Shown in pieces: positions 30,987 through 41,100 of a stretch of 64,000 bases of DNA (its first letter is position 1; every line of letters starts with the position of its first letter). The translations under genes were made by a program, and so were the position numbers. Below the pieces are notes generated by a model. It was not told the origin of the DNA and searched no databases. It saw only the letters and a list, made by a program, of their open reading frames with translations. The stretch is from Pseudomonas putida (GTDB lineage Bacteria > Pseudomonadota > Gammaproteobacteria > Pseudomonadales > Pseudomonadaceae): the NCBI RefSeq assembly GCF_009883635.2, contig NZ_CP026115.2:4774001-4838000 (forward strand). The letters run 5' to 3'.

Positions 30987-31616
30987 TCAGCCCGCCAGCT
31001 CCTTGAGGTTATAGGCCAGGCCACCGGCGGCGATCAGCAGCAAGACCACCCCCGAAGCCAGGGAAATCAGGCGGTTGCTGCGCTGCGAGGTGATCTTGCC
31101 GATGGCGAAGATGTACAGGCTGAGCACGGCGAAATCGATCAGTACCCACAGCAGCGAGAGCACCACCATGCTCTTGCCGAACGACTCGGTGATCTGGATG
31201 AACTGCGGGAAGAAGGCGATGAAGAAGATGATGTCCTTCGGGTTGGAAATGCCCACCATGAAGCCTTGCCACAAACCGCCGCGGCCGGGCTTGGCCGGCT
31301 GCAGTTCGGCCTCGTCGGCGACAGGCGCCTGCAGGCACTCGCGCAAGGTGCCCACGGCGATGTAGCCGATAAACAGGCAGCCCAGCAGGCTCATGCCGCT
31401 AAGCCAGGCCTTGTCGATTGCTGCGCTGGTGAGGATGACCCAGGCGGCGGCACCGATCAGCACCAGTGATGCCCAGTTGGTGCCGACGGCGGTGAACATG
31501 GCCTTGCGCGAGCCGGAGGCCGCAGCGGTGTTGACGATCAGTGCCACCACCGGACCGGGGGTGGCGATCAGCAGCAGGACGGTGAGTGCATAAGTCAGAG
31601 TCAGGGCGGTATTCAC
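30987..31616 (-). CDS. LysE-family amino acid exporter
   Basis: 209 residues from a GTG at 31616, two bases after the stop of the YqcI/YcgG gene; the ORF start further upstream lies inside that gene. The LysE/RhtB signature is LTVLLLIATPGPVVALIVNT, and GFMVGISNPKDIIFFIAFFP is the conserved N-P loop. Six TM helices fit. It exports an amino acid or related metabolite; the operon partner may provide or modify it. Confidence 0.88.
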   Translation of the reverse strand: MNTALTLTYALTVLLLIATPGPVVALIVNTAAASGSRKAMFTAVGTNWASLVLIGAAAWVILTSAAIDKAWLSGMSLLGCLFIGYIAVGTLRECLQAPVADEAELQPAKPGRGGLWQGFMVGISNPKDIIFFIAFFPQFIQITESFGKSMVVLSLLWVLIDFAVLSLYIFAIGKITSQRSNRLISLASGVVLLLIAAGGLAYNLKELAG

Positions 31617-31618
31617 GG

Positions 31619-32407
31619 TCAATTCTCGATCAGAGTGTCGGGTGTCGCGTGGGCGTGTGCATGGGCGTGAAAGGGGCAGCGCGACGGATTGAGCGAGCCT
31701 GCTTCCTGCAGTTGGTACTGCTTCCATTCGAAGTTGTCGTCCTGGCCAAAGAAGCCCAGGGTTTCGGGCATGACCCCGTCGTTGTAATGGCGTACGCGAT
31801 CACGAATGCGGGCACGAATGCGTTGCCCGCTTTCGGTGCTGGCGTTGGCCACTTCGTCGAAGTTCTCCCGCGGGTTAATGACGAACGTGATGTGCGGGCC
31901 GAGATTGCGGCTCTTCATCTGCTGATGGCCGGGGAAGTTCATGTTGATGAACAGCGGCATGCCGGCGTAGCAGAACGACCAGGCGTTGTCATGCGGGTCG
32001 GTGGGAACCGCTTGAGGCCACGGATGCGGGTCGCGGGCATGGACCCCGCGCAGGACTTTCCAGGCCAGTGCCTGTTGTTCGGCCAGGCTGCTGTCGGCGG
32101 CCGTTTCGAGAAACACCACCAGTGGGCTGCCGATGCGTTGCTTGATCGGCACAGGCGTGATGATACGTATGTAGTCGGCCAGGCCCTGAGCGATATCATC
32201 GGCCAGTTGTTCGGCACGGGCGAAGAGGATATGGCAGGATGCGCCGGCTACCGCCTTGCGCCCGAACAGGCACGGAAAGTCGGGGTTGGCGAGTACGCTG
32301 CGAAAATGTTGTAAGGTTTGCCGCGTCCAGTGCTGAGTGTTCCGTACATGTTCATCGGCCAGCTCTAGCGCATCCAGGCGATAGCAGTTTCCATAAACCG
32401 TAAACAT
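31619..32407 (-). CDS. YqcI/YcgG-family protein
   Basis: 262 residues. PDFPCLFGRKAVAGASCHIL at the N-terminus, DNAWSFCYAGMPLFINMNFP in the middle and LGPHITFVINPRENFDEV are blocks I associate with the YqcI/YcgG family. A His-rich tail (CPFHAHAHAHAT) ends the protein. Members are linked to small-molecule synthesis in some bacteria, but no reaction is certain for this one. It is directly followed by a LysE exporter gene, which fits a make-and-export pair. A LysR gene is divergent. Confidence 0.75.
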   Translation of the reverse strand: MFTVYGNCYRLDALELADEHVRNTQHWTRQTLQHFRSVLANPDFPCLFGRKAVAGASCHILFARAEQLADDIAQGLADYIRIITPVPIKQRIGSPLVVFLETAADSSLAEQQALAWKVLRGVHARDPHPWPQAVPTDPHDNAWSFCYAGMPLFINMNFPGHQQMKSRNLGPHITFVINPRENFDEVANASTESGQRIRARIRDRVRHYNDGVMPETLGFFGQDDNFEWKQYQLQEAGSLNPSRCPFHAHAHAHATPDTLIEN

Positions 32408-32436
32408 GATTTCCCCAGGAGATTAAAGTAAGAGAG

Positions 32437-32529
32437 AGTTCCACTCATATGCAGGCAGGTTGGTTACTTATCTTTGTTATTTACCTGCATTTTCTGAGAC
32501 GCTCTTCACGTTGTAAAACGCGTGGAACT
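32437..32529. promoter_or_regulatory. Nested inverted repeats between the YqcI/LysE operon and its divergent LysR gene
   Basis: AGTTCCAC (32437-32444) pairs with GTGGAACT (32522-32529), and inside it ATGCAGG (32449-32455) pairs with CCTGCAT (32484-32490). The space is the shared promoter region of both transcripts, so LysR binding here is likely; the exact sites are inferred. Confidence 0.4.
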
Positions 32530-32568
32530 ATGACCTACTATTAGTCTTACTCATGCTTCGAGGGCATC

Positions 32569-33489
32569 ATGTCGGAACGGATTCAAGCACTGCACGCCTT
32601 GCGTGCCTTCGAGGTTGCCTCGCGCTACGGCTCGTTCACCCGGGCCGCCGAAGAGCTGGCGCTGACCCAGGGGGCGGTCAGCCATCACATCAAGACGCTC
32701 GAATCCATGTTCGGCTGCGACCTGTTCGAGCGCCGCGGCCCCAAGTTGAGCCTCACCGAGCATGGGCGGCTGCTGGCCCAGGAGCTCAAGGTCGGTTTCA
32801 AGATCATCGAGAACGCCTGTGCGCTGCTGCGCCAGGACCGCTATGGGCTGCGCCTGAAAGCCCCCTCGACGCTGACCGTACGCTGGCTGCTGCGGGCCCT
32901 GGACGGTTTCAAGAAGCTCGAAGACAACTGCAGCGTGCAACTGTCGAGCGTGTGGATGGACATCGACTCGGTGGACTTCTACTCGGAGCCCTACGACTGC
33001 GCCATCCTCCTGGGCAACGGCCGTTTCCCGGCCGACGTCGAGAGCGTCAAGCTGTTCGATGAGTGGCTGATCCCGGTGTGCCACCCGGACTACATGGCGC
33101 AGGCGCAACCGGAGCTGGCCGACCTGCGTCAGTGTGAATTCCTCCACCCGTCACCGGACCGTCGTGACTGGCGGCGCTGGCTGGCGCGCATGGATGCGCT
33201 GGACATCAGCATCGACCAGGGCCAGGTGTTCGACACCCTCGACCAGGGCATCTCGGCGGCGCAGCAGGGCCTCGGCATTTCGGTGGTCGACCTGGTGCTG
33301 GCCAGTGCCGACCTCGCGGCCGGGCGCCTGGTGACACCCTTCAAGCACGCGGTATCGACCGGCGACGGTTACTACATGACCTGGCTCAAGAGCAGCCCCA
33401 AGGCACGGCAGATGCACAAGCTGCGTGACTACCTGCTCGGCCAGGTGCCGCCGCTGAGCTACAAGGACATCAACTACCTGTACGGCTGA
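32569..33489 (+). CDS. LysR-family regulator (GcvA-like)
   Basis: 306 residues. HTH: ALRAFEVASRYGSFTRAAEE, LALTQGAVSHHIKTLESMFG. The effector domain follows with LKAPSTLTVRWLLRALDGFK. Resembles GcvA/AmpR-type regulators by the AFEVASRYGSFTRAAEEL start. It is divergent from the YqcI-LysE operon and probably controls it. It ends 20 bases inside the convergent next LysR gene. Confidence 0.9.
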   Translation: MSERIQALHALRAFEVASRYGSFTRAAEELALTQGAVSHHIKTLESMFGCDLFERRGPKLSLTEHGRLLAQELKVGFKIIENACALLRQDRYGLRLKAPSTLTVRWLLRALDGFKKLEDNCSVQLSSVWMDIDSVDFYSEPYDCAILLGNGRFPADVESVKLFDEWLIPVCHPDYMAQAQPELADLRQCEFLHPSPDRRDWRRWLARMDALDISIDQGQVFDTLDQGISAAQQGLGISVVDLVLASADLAAGRLVTPFKHAVSTGDGYYMTWLKSSPKARQMHKLRDYLLGQVPPLSYKDINYLYG

Positions 33490-34366
33490 ACACGCGCTCC
33501 AGCATGAAGTCGATGAACACCCGCAGCTTGGGCGGCATGTGGCGCCCGGACGGCCACAGCAGGTAGAAGCTGCCGCGCCGTTCGATGAAGTCGTCGAGCA
33601 CACTCACCAGTGACCCTGCGGCCAGTTCGCGGCGCACACTGAAGTCCGGCAGGCAGGTGATGCCACGGTGGTTGAGGGCAAAGCAGATACGCGTCTCGAC
33701 ATGGTTGCAGACCATCGAGATGGGGATGTCGTAGCCCTGTTCCGGGTGCTCCTGGCGCAGCGGCCAGATTTCCAGCTTGCCGTTGCTGGGGAAACGGTAG
33801 TGCAGGCAGGTATGTGCACTGAGTTCGCGCGGGTGCTGCGGCGTGCCACGGGCGTGCAGGTACTCGGGCGAGGCCACCAGGCAATGCTGGAAGTGCCCGA
33901 GAAACTTGGCGTTGAGCCGCGAGTCCAGCGGCTGACCGCCGCGCATCACCACATCGAAACCTTCACCGACGATGTCGACCATGCGGTCGGTGAATTCCAG
34001 GTCCAGCTCCACCTGCGGGAAGCGCTCCATGAACTCGGCCAGGGCCGGCATCACCAGCCCGGTCACCTGCGGCAGGCTCACGCGCAGGCGGCCGCGTGGT
34101 GTTTCACTGGCCTGCGACAGTGCCTGTTCGGTGGCCTCGATCTCGGCCAGGATGCGCCGGCTGCGCTCGAGAAACAGCGTGCCCTCGGCGGTCAGGGTGA
34201 TGCTGCGGGTACTGCGGTGGAACAGGCGCACACCGAGGCGGCTCTCCAGGCGCGCCACACGCTTGCCCACGGCCGAGGCGCTGATGCCCAGCGACTGGCC
34301 GGCGGCGACGAAGCTGCGGGTTTCGGCGACCCGGTTGAAGACCACGAAGCCGCTGAGGCTGTCCAT
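33470..34366 (-). CDS. LysR-family regulator divergent from an MFS exporter
   Basis: 298 residues from ATG 34366 (GGAGCACAGG before it). HTH: FNRVAETRSFVAAGQSLGIS and AVGKRVARLESRLGVRLFHR; effector domain with RGRLRVSLPQVTGLVMPALA and GFDVVMRGGQPLDSRL. It belongs to the CrgA/YafC-like branch. It is divergent from the MFS gene, so it probably regulates that exporter. It overlaps the other LysR gene tail to tail by 20 bases. Confidence 0.9.
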   Translation of the reverse strand: MDSLSGFVVFNRVAETRSFVAAGQSLGISASAVGKRVARLESRLGVRLFHRSTRSITLTAEGTLFLERSRRILAEIEATEQALSQASETPRGRLRVSLPQVTGLVMPALAEFMERFPQVELDLEFTDRMVDIVGEGFDVVMRGGQPLDSRLNAKFLGHFQHCLVASPEYLHARGTPQHPRELSAHTCLHYRFPSNGKLEIWPLRQEHPEQGYDIPISMVCNHVETRICFALNHRGITCLPDFSVRRELAAGSLVSVLDDFIERRGSFYLLWPSGRHMPPKLRVFIDFMLERVFSRTGS

Positions 34367-34484
34367 CCTGTGCTCCTGATTGCGGACATCCGCGTCCTGG
34401 GTGAGAGGAATTGTAACCGTCTTTTTCCTTAATGGCGGGCCTTGCAGACTGTCGGCCTTGATCGAAACCACAAGGCATCCTGCA

Positions 34485-35669
34485 ATGTCCCAGACATCGA
34501 CTGTTCCCCTGACCCGCGCCGAGCGCCTGCCCGTGAGCGGCTTGCTGGCACTGGCCATGACCGGCTTCATCGCCATCCTCAGCGAAACCTTGCCGGCGGG
34601 CCTGCTCGACCAGATCGCCGATGGCATGCACATCAGCCAGGCCATGGCCGGGCAATGGGTGACGGCCTACGCGCTCGGCTCCTTGCTGACGGCCATCCCG
34701 TTGGTGACCCTGACCCAGGGTTGGTACCGGCGTCGGGCGCTGCTGCTGGCGATCGTCGGTTTTGTGCTGTTCAACGGCCTGACTGCGGTGTCGCCCTCCA
34801 ATCACCTGACGCTGTTGCTGCGCTTTCTCACCGGCGCCGCTGCGGGCCTGGCCTGGGGCCTGATCGCCGGGCATGCCCGGCGCATGGTGCCAGCGGCCCT
34901 GCAGGGGCGGGCCATGGCCGTGGCCATGCTCGGTCAGCCGATTGCCTTGTCGCTGGGCTTGCCGATAGCCACCTGGCTGGGCGCCGGGCTGGGTTGGCGC
35001 GCGACTTTTGCGGTGGTCACGCTGGTGGCGCTGCTGCTGGTGTTCTGGGTGCTCAGGGCGGTGCCGGACTATCCGGGGCAGGCGAGCGGCCAGCGCCCGT
35101 CAGCGGCGCAGGTGCTGCGCACGCCGGGCGTGGCCCTGGTGCTGCTGGTGATCCTCGCCTGGGTCCTGGGCCACAACATCCTCTACACCTACATCGTGCC
35201 GCTGTTGGCGGCGGCGGGCATGGCGGCCGAAGTCGGCCAGGTGCTGATGCTGTTCGGGCTCTCGGCGCTGGCCGGGATCGGCCTGGTCGGGCTGATGGTC
35301 GATCGGCACCTGCGCAAGCTGGTCGTGCTGAGCCTGGCAGGGTTTGCCCTGGCCACCCTGTTGCTGGGGCAGGCCACGCCCTGGGCCATCTACCTGAGCG
35401 TCGCGCTGTGGGGCCTGACCTATGGCGGTGCGCCGACCCTGTTGCAGACCGCCTGCGCCGATGCGGCGGGTGAGGGCGGGGATGTCGCACAGTCGATGCT
35501 GGTGACGGTATGGAACAGCGCCATCGCCCTGGGCGGAATCGTCGGTGGCGTGTTGCTCGCTGGCGTGGGTGTCGAGGCATTTGGCAGCGTGGTGCTGGCG
35601 CTGATCGCAGTGGCCGTGCTGGCGGTGCTGGCAGCGCGCACAAGCGGCTTCGTGGCAGGGCCCCGCTAG
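34485..35669 (+). CDS. MFS exporter, DHA1 family
   Basis: 394 residues from ATG 34485. Twelve TM helices; the N-terminus [20 protein letters not shown] and the loop [20 protein letters not shown], followed by [20 protein letters not shown], are like the AraJ/PbuE-type efflux proteins. It may export a sugar, nucleoside or drug. The divergent LysR gene suggests inducible expression. Confidence 0.88.
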   Translation: MSQTSTVPLTRAERLPVSGLLALAMTGFIAILSETLPAGLLDQIADGMHISQAMAGQWVTAYALGSLLTAIPLVTLTQGWYRRRALLLAIVGFVLFNGLTAVSPSNHLTLLLRFLTGAAAGLAWGLIAGHARRMVPAALQGRAMAVAMLGQPIALSLGLPIATWLGAGLGWRATFAVVTLVALLLVFWVLRAVPDYPGQASGQRPSAAQVLRTPGVALVLLVILAWVLGHNILYTYIVPLLAAAGMAAEVGQVLMLFGLSALAGIGLVGLMVDRHLRKLVVLSLAGFALATLLLGQATPWAIYLSVALWGLTYGGAPTLLQTACADAAGEGGDVAQSMLVTVWNSAIALGGIVGGVLLAGVGVEAFGSVVLALIAVAVLAVLAARTSGFVAGPR

Positions 35670-35703
35670 CGTAGAATCGTCCTTTTCAGCAGAGGTCGAC
35701 GCG

Positions 35704-38064
35704 GTGGAGTTGCAGCAGGGCTTTGTCCTCACCCGGCATTGGCATGACACGCCCGAGGGCACCTGCGTGGAATTCTGGCTGGCCACCGATGCCGGGCCAC
35801 GGCTGTTGCGCCTGGCCCCCCAGGAATCGGTGGCCTTCATCCCGCAGGCCCAGACCGAGCACGCCCGGGTGTTGCTGGCCAAGGAGCAAGGCGTGCAACT
35901 CAAGCCGCTGCGCCTGAAGGACTTCGACCAGCGCCCCATGCTCGGCCTCTACACTCGCCAGCACCGCCAGCTGATGCAGCTGGAGCAACGTCTGCGCACG
36001 GCGGGTATCGACGTCTTCGAGGCCGATATTCGCCCGCCGGAGCGCTACCTGATGGAACGCTTCATCACTGCCCCGGTGCAGTTCACCGGCCAGCGCGACG
36101 AGCAGGGCGTGTACTGCGAGGCCCAGCTCAAACCCTTGCAGGGCTACCGCCCGACGTTGCGCCTGGCATCGCTGGACATCGAGACCAGTGAGCGCGGCGA
36201 GCTGTACAGCATCGCCCTGGAAGGCTGCGGCCAGCGCCAGGTGTACATGCTCGGGCCGGCCAATGGTGATGCCGATGGCGTCGATTTCGACCTGCGCTAT
36301 TGCGCTGACCGCGCCGAGTTGCTGACCTGCCTCAACCAGTGGATGGCCGAGCATGACCCGGACGCAATCATCGGCTGGAACCTGATCCAGTTCGACCTGC
36401 GCCTGCTGCACGAGCACGCGAAGGCGCTGCAGGTGCCGCTGGCGCTGGGGCGCAACGGCGCGCCGATGACCCTGCGTAGCCATGCTGGCGGCGGCCACGT
36501 GTTCGCCGATGCGCCCGGGCGACTGCTGATAGACGGCATCGAGGCATTGCGCTCGGCGACCTGGAATTTCCCTTCGTTCAGCTTGGAAAACGTCGCCCAG
36601 ACCTTGCTCGGCGAGGGCAAGGACAGTGACACGCCCTACCAGCGCATGGATGAGATCAACCGCCGCTTTGCCGAAGACAAACCGGCCCTGGCGCGTTACA
36701 ACCTCAAGGACTGCGAACTGGTCACCCGCATCTTTGCCCATACCCGGTTGCTCGACTTCCTGCTGGAACGTTCGTCGGTCACCGGCCTGGCGGTAGACCG
36801 CAGTGGCGGCTCGGTGGCCGCATTTTGCCACCTGTATATCCCGCACATGCACCGCCTGGGCTTTGTTGCGCCCAGCCTCGGCAGCCGCCCGGATGAGGCC
36901 AGCCCCGGCGGCTTCGTCATGGATTCACGCCCAGGGCTGTACGACTCGGTGCTGGTGCTGGACTACAAGAGCCTGTACCCGTCGATCATCCGCACCTTCC
37001 TGATCGACCCGGTGGGCCTTGTGGAGGGCTTGCGCCTGCCCGATGACGAGCACTCGGTGGAAGGCTTTCGCGGTGGGCGGTTTTCGCGCAGCGAACATTG
37101 CCTGCCGGCCATCGTCGAGCGCGTATGGCAGGGTCGCGAAGCGGCCAAGCGTGAGGGCAACGCACCGTTGTCGCAAGCGCTGAAGATCATCATGAATGCC
37201 TTCTACGGCGTGCTTGGCTCCAGCGGCTGCCGCTTTTTCGACCCGCGCCTGGCCTCGTCGATCACCATGCGTGGCCATCAGATCATGCGCCAGACCCGCG
37301 CCCTGATCGAGGCGCAGGGTTATGAGGTGATCTACGGGGACACCGACTCCACTTTCGTCTGGCTCAAGGGCGCCCATGGCGAAGAGGCCGCAGCCCGGAT
37401 TGGTCGTGACCTGGTGGCGCAGGTCAACGCGTGGTGGCGCGAGCACTTACAGGCGACCTTGAAGCTGGACAGCGCGCTGGAGCTGCAGTTCGAGGTGCAC
37501 TACCGGCGTTTCCTGATGCCGACCATCCGCGGCACCGACGAGGGCAGCAAGAAGCGCTATGCCGGCCTTGTGCAGCGAGCCGATGGCCGCGAAGACGTGG
37601 TCTACAAGGGCCTGGAGTCGGTGCGCACCGACTGGTCACCACTGGCCCAGCGCTTTCAGCAGGAGTTGTATGGGCGGATCTTCCGCGGCCAGCCGTATCG
37701 CGATTACCTGCGCGAGTACGTGCGTCAGACCCTGGCGGGCGAACTCGATGAGCTGCTGGTGTACCGCAAGCGCCTGCGCCGGCCACTGGCCGATTACCAG
37801 CGCAATGTTCCGCCGCACGTGCGCGCCGCGCGCCTGGCGGATGACTACAACAGCCGCGTCGGGCGCCCCAGGCAGTATCAGCGCGGCGGCTGGATCAGCT
37901 ACCTGATCACCACCGCTGGCCCTGAGCCGCTGGAGAACCTGCAGGCCCCTATCGACTACGAACACTACCTGAGCCGCCAGTTGCAACCGGTGGCCGATGC
38001 CATCCTGCCTTTTGTCGGTGATGACTTCGCTGCCTTGACCGATCGCCAGCTGCTGTTGTTCTGA
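35704..38064 (+). CDS. polB: DNA polymerase II (family B)
   Basis: 786 residues from a GTG at 35704 (AGAGGT upstream). Exonuclease: [20 protein letters not shown] (Exo I DIET) and [14 protein letters not shown] (Exo II). Polymerase: [20 protein letters not shown] (motif A), [20 protein letters not shown] (motif B) and [13 protein letters not shown] (motif C). It restarts stalled forks and performs translesion synthesis. In E. coli it is SOS-induced; I saw no LexA box just upstream here, so control may differ. It stands about 35 bases after the MFS gene and 77 bases before the NEL gene. Confidence 0.95.
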   Translation: MELQQGFVLTRHWHDTPEGTCVEFWLATDAGPRLLRLAPQESVAFIPQAQTEHARVLLAKEQGVQLKPLRLKDFDQRPMLGLYTRQHRQLMQLEQRLRTAGIDVFEADIRPPERYLMERFITAPVQFTGQRDEQGVYCEAQLKPLQGYRPTLRLASLDIETSERGELYSIALEGCGQRQVYMLGPANGDADGVDFDLRYCADRAELLTCLNQWMAEHDPDAIIGWNLIQFDLRLLHEHAKALQVPLALGRNGAPMTLRSHAGGGHVFADAPGRLLIDGIEALRSATWNFPSFSLENVAQTLLGEGKDSDTPYQRMDEINRRFAEDKPALARYNLKDCELVTRIFAHTRLLDFLLERSSVTGLAVDRSGGSVAAFCHLYIPHMHRLGFVAPSLGSRPDEASPGGFVMDSRPGLYDSVLVLDYKSLYPSIIRTFLIDPVGLVEGLRLPDDEHSVEGFRGGRFSRSEHCLPAIVERVWQGREAAKREGNAPLSQALKIIMNAFYGVLGSSGCRFFDPRLASSITMRGHQIMRQTRALIEAQGYEVIYGDTDSTFVWLKGAHGEEAAARIGRDLVAQVNAWWREHLQATLKLDSALELQFEVHYRRFLMPTIRGTDEGSKKRYAGLVQRADGREDVVYKGLESVRTDWSPLAQRFQQELYGRIFRGQPYRDYLREYVRQTLAGELDELLVYRKRLRRPLADYQRNVPPHVRAARLADDYNSRVGRPRQYQRGGWISYLITTAGPEPLENLQAPIDYEHYLSRQLQPVADAILPFVGDDFAALTDRQLLLF

Positions 38065-38141
38065 CCGCGTGGTAGCTATCTAGCCCTTGGCGCTCCAGGC
38101 CGGCGATTAGCGTCGCACCTCCAGATATTCGGAGATGCGCC

Positions 38142-41100
38142 ATGCACGTCAGTGATAGCCAGCCACACATACGTACCGCCAACCTGGCGGCGGAGCAGGG
38201 GTTTCAGGATGGCTTGATTGCCGCTCGCCTGCCGGCCTGGATACGCAACCTGCACATCGTCAGCGACACGCCTGGCCAGCAACCGATACGTGAGTCTCTG
38301 ACCGCAGAACAGCTCAGCTACGTGCTCGAAGCGCTCAAGACGAGTTACACCTGTCGTCAACGCCTGAGCCGCGACATTGGCCGTATTCAGGGTATCCGCC
38401 AATATTGTGGGCCATTGCTGCAGCGCGAATTGAGCAAAAGTCTGTATGCGTCGGTCGACAGTGAGGCGTTGTTCCTGCGCCACTTCTATTTCAGCGTTGC
38501 CCCCGAGCCTGAGCTCGCAACGGGGCGCCAGCCACAGCAGGAAAAGAACAGCTACGACATCCCATTGCTCGATGCGGCACTGGCCAACTTTACCGAGGAT
38601 GAAGCCGGGCAGGGTGGACTGCCGCGCAGCGACTGCGTGGTGACGCGCGATGGCAGCACGTTCAAGCCAATGAGCGCTTCGGCGTTTGTCAGTGGCTGCC
38701 GCCAACTGGACCTGGGCCAGCGCTATCAGGAGCACCTGGACTCGATCCTGCTTGCCCCGGCCGTGGAAGGCCACAGTTTCATGGCTTCGCACAAGGCCTT
38801 GCAGGCTGCCTCGATGTTGCTCGAGGCCTGCAAGGCCAAGACTGAGGGCATATTGACGGCGGATGAGCTGGCACTGGTCATCGCAATCTGCCAGGGCGCG
38901 AGGCCAGGCACGCTGCAAGGCAAGCCGGTCATTGCCAGGCAACTGAGCGCTTATGGGTGCAAGATCGAACAGTTGGTGGTGTTCGACCAGACCACGACTT
39001 CGTTGGGAGTCAGCACCAGCCAGCGCGTGCTGGTGTACATCCCTGGTGACCCGGTCAGCCCCTGGAGCGCCGCCCGGGATCTGGATACGTTCATCCGGCG
39101 AATCCTGGGTAAACGCTTGGCAGATGAAGCCTATCAGCGCTTTTTCAGCCGGTTCATCCGTCGCCGCGATAGCGCAGCGTTCTTTGCCAAGGTTGCCAGT
39201 GAGCTGGTGGATGTCGCCAGTTGGGCGTCGCGGGACATGGACCAGCACATGGCGGACTACCCATTGCCATTGTTCGACCAACTGGCGCGGGGGTACATCG
39301 ACCATATCAAGGATGACGCGGCGCTCATTGCGGTGCCCGTGCGGGCCATCGACGACCGTCAGCGCCAAGCCAGGCACGATAATCTGATCTCGGCAGCCTG
39401 GACCGTGGCCAGCCTGGCGGGTCTGTTCTTGCCTGGCATCGGCGTGATGCTTGGCGCGGTGATGGTCTGGGGCATGCTCAAGGATGTTTTTCATGCCGTC
39501 GAGGAATGGCGTGAGGGCGATACCCAGGCGGCGCTGGAACATCTGGTGAGGATTGCCGAAATCGTCGCCATGGTCGGTGTCACTTCAGCGATCGCGGGTG
39601 CAGTAACGCGGGAGTGGCACCTGGTTGACGGCTTGGCAACGGCGCGCCTCGAGGACGGCAGCGAGAAACTGTGGTACTTCGACTTGGCACCTTTTCGCAG
39701 CGCGCCACCGCCTCTGCAAGCTCTTGCCGATGCCAACGGGGTCTACCGCCTGAAAGGCCGTAGCTGGGTGACGATGGACGGCTATTTCTACGAAGTGGTG
39801 CAGCAAAGTGACGAGCAGTGGCAGATCGTGCCGAAGCAAGGGCATGGCCCGCAATTACGGCATAACGGTGCTGGCGCTTGGCGTGTCTGGTGCGAACAGC
39901 CAATCGAATGGGACGAGCCGCACCGCCTGTTTCGGCGCCTGGGTAATGAGTTCAGCCAGCTGGAGGGTGAGCAGATCGATCAGCTGCTGGTCATCCATGG
40001 CCTGGATGCCAGCCATTTGCGGGGGCTGCATATCTGTGGCCAGGCGCCGGAGGCATGCGTGGTCGATTCGGTAAGCCGCATCGCGCTGGTTGCACGGGTC
40101 CAGGCGCTGGTCAGGCAACTGCGCACGGGCGGCCAGGTGGTGGACGCCGTGTTGCTGGCCAGGGTACGTCGATGGCACGGGGCTGACTCGATGTCCGATG
40201 CCCGCCTGGCCGAGCTGGTTGAAAGCAGGCGGCGGTCATTGGTGGGGCAGCTCTACTATGAGCAGTATCCCCTGACGGCTGCTACCCAGGCACTGCAACG
40301 GGACTTTGTCAACCTGCATCGTCTCGGGGCCGAAGCGTTGCTGGATACCGTGGGCGAGGATGACTTGGGCCTGGCGGCCGCAGCGCTGGTCAGGCGCATT
40401 CGCTGCGTTCGGGTGCATGAGGCTTTGCTGTTCGATACGCCGCAGACCCTCGACCTTGCCCGTGTGGTGCTCAAGTTGCTTGAGGCCATGCCGGGGGCCG
40501 TTACGGGCCCGCAATGGCAACTGTTCGATGGCGACTTGGCGGTGCCCCTGTTGAGCGGCAGCGGGCGCGGAGGCACCCTGGGTCTTCGTTATCGGGCCGG
40601 AACGTTTGAACGCTCTGATGAGCAGGGACAGGCGCTCGGAGAGCCTGGCGAACTGTTTCAACAGTTGGCTGCCGGGTATGCCGATGGGCAACGCGATGCA
40701 GTGGGCATCGGTGAACCCTTTGCCTTGCAGCTGCGATCGCAGATGGCAAGCCAGGTCGCGCAGCGGCGGGAAGTGATCGCCGAGGTGCTCGGCATCGCAC
40801 AACCAGGTGACACCTTCAATCCGCCACAGCGCCTGGCCAACGGCCGGATCGGCTATCCGTTGAGTGGTTGGCGGCAGCGTTTCCACCGCGGTCGGGGCGC
40901 GGTGAGAAACCTGGCTGCAGAACTGCGCGATCTCTATCCAGGCTTCGATGATGACGATGTCGAGCTGTGGCTGACCCATCTTCGCCAAGCGCAGCGTGAT
41001 CCCGGAGTCGAGCTGGTGGAGCTGAAGCGTCAGCTCAACACCCTGCGCAAGTCCCTTGGCGTCTGGCGCCTCTCGACGCTCAAGGGCTGGCACTGGAAAG

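Noticed and set aside
35640..35703. LexA box before polB
   Set aside because: No CTG-N10-CAG match close to the start in this stretch.
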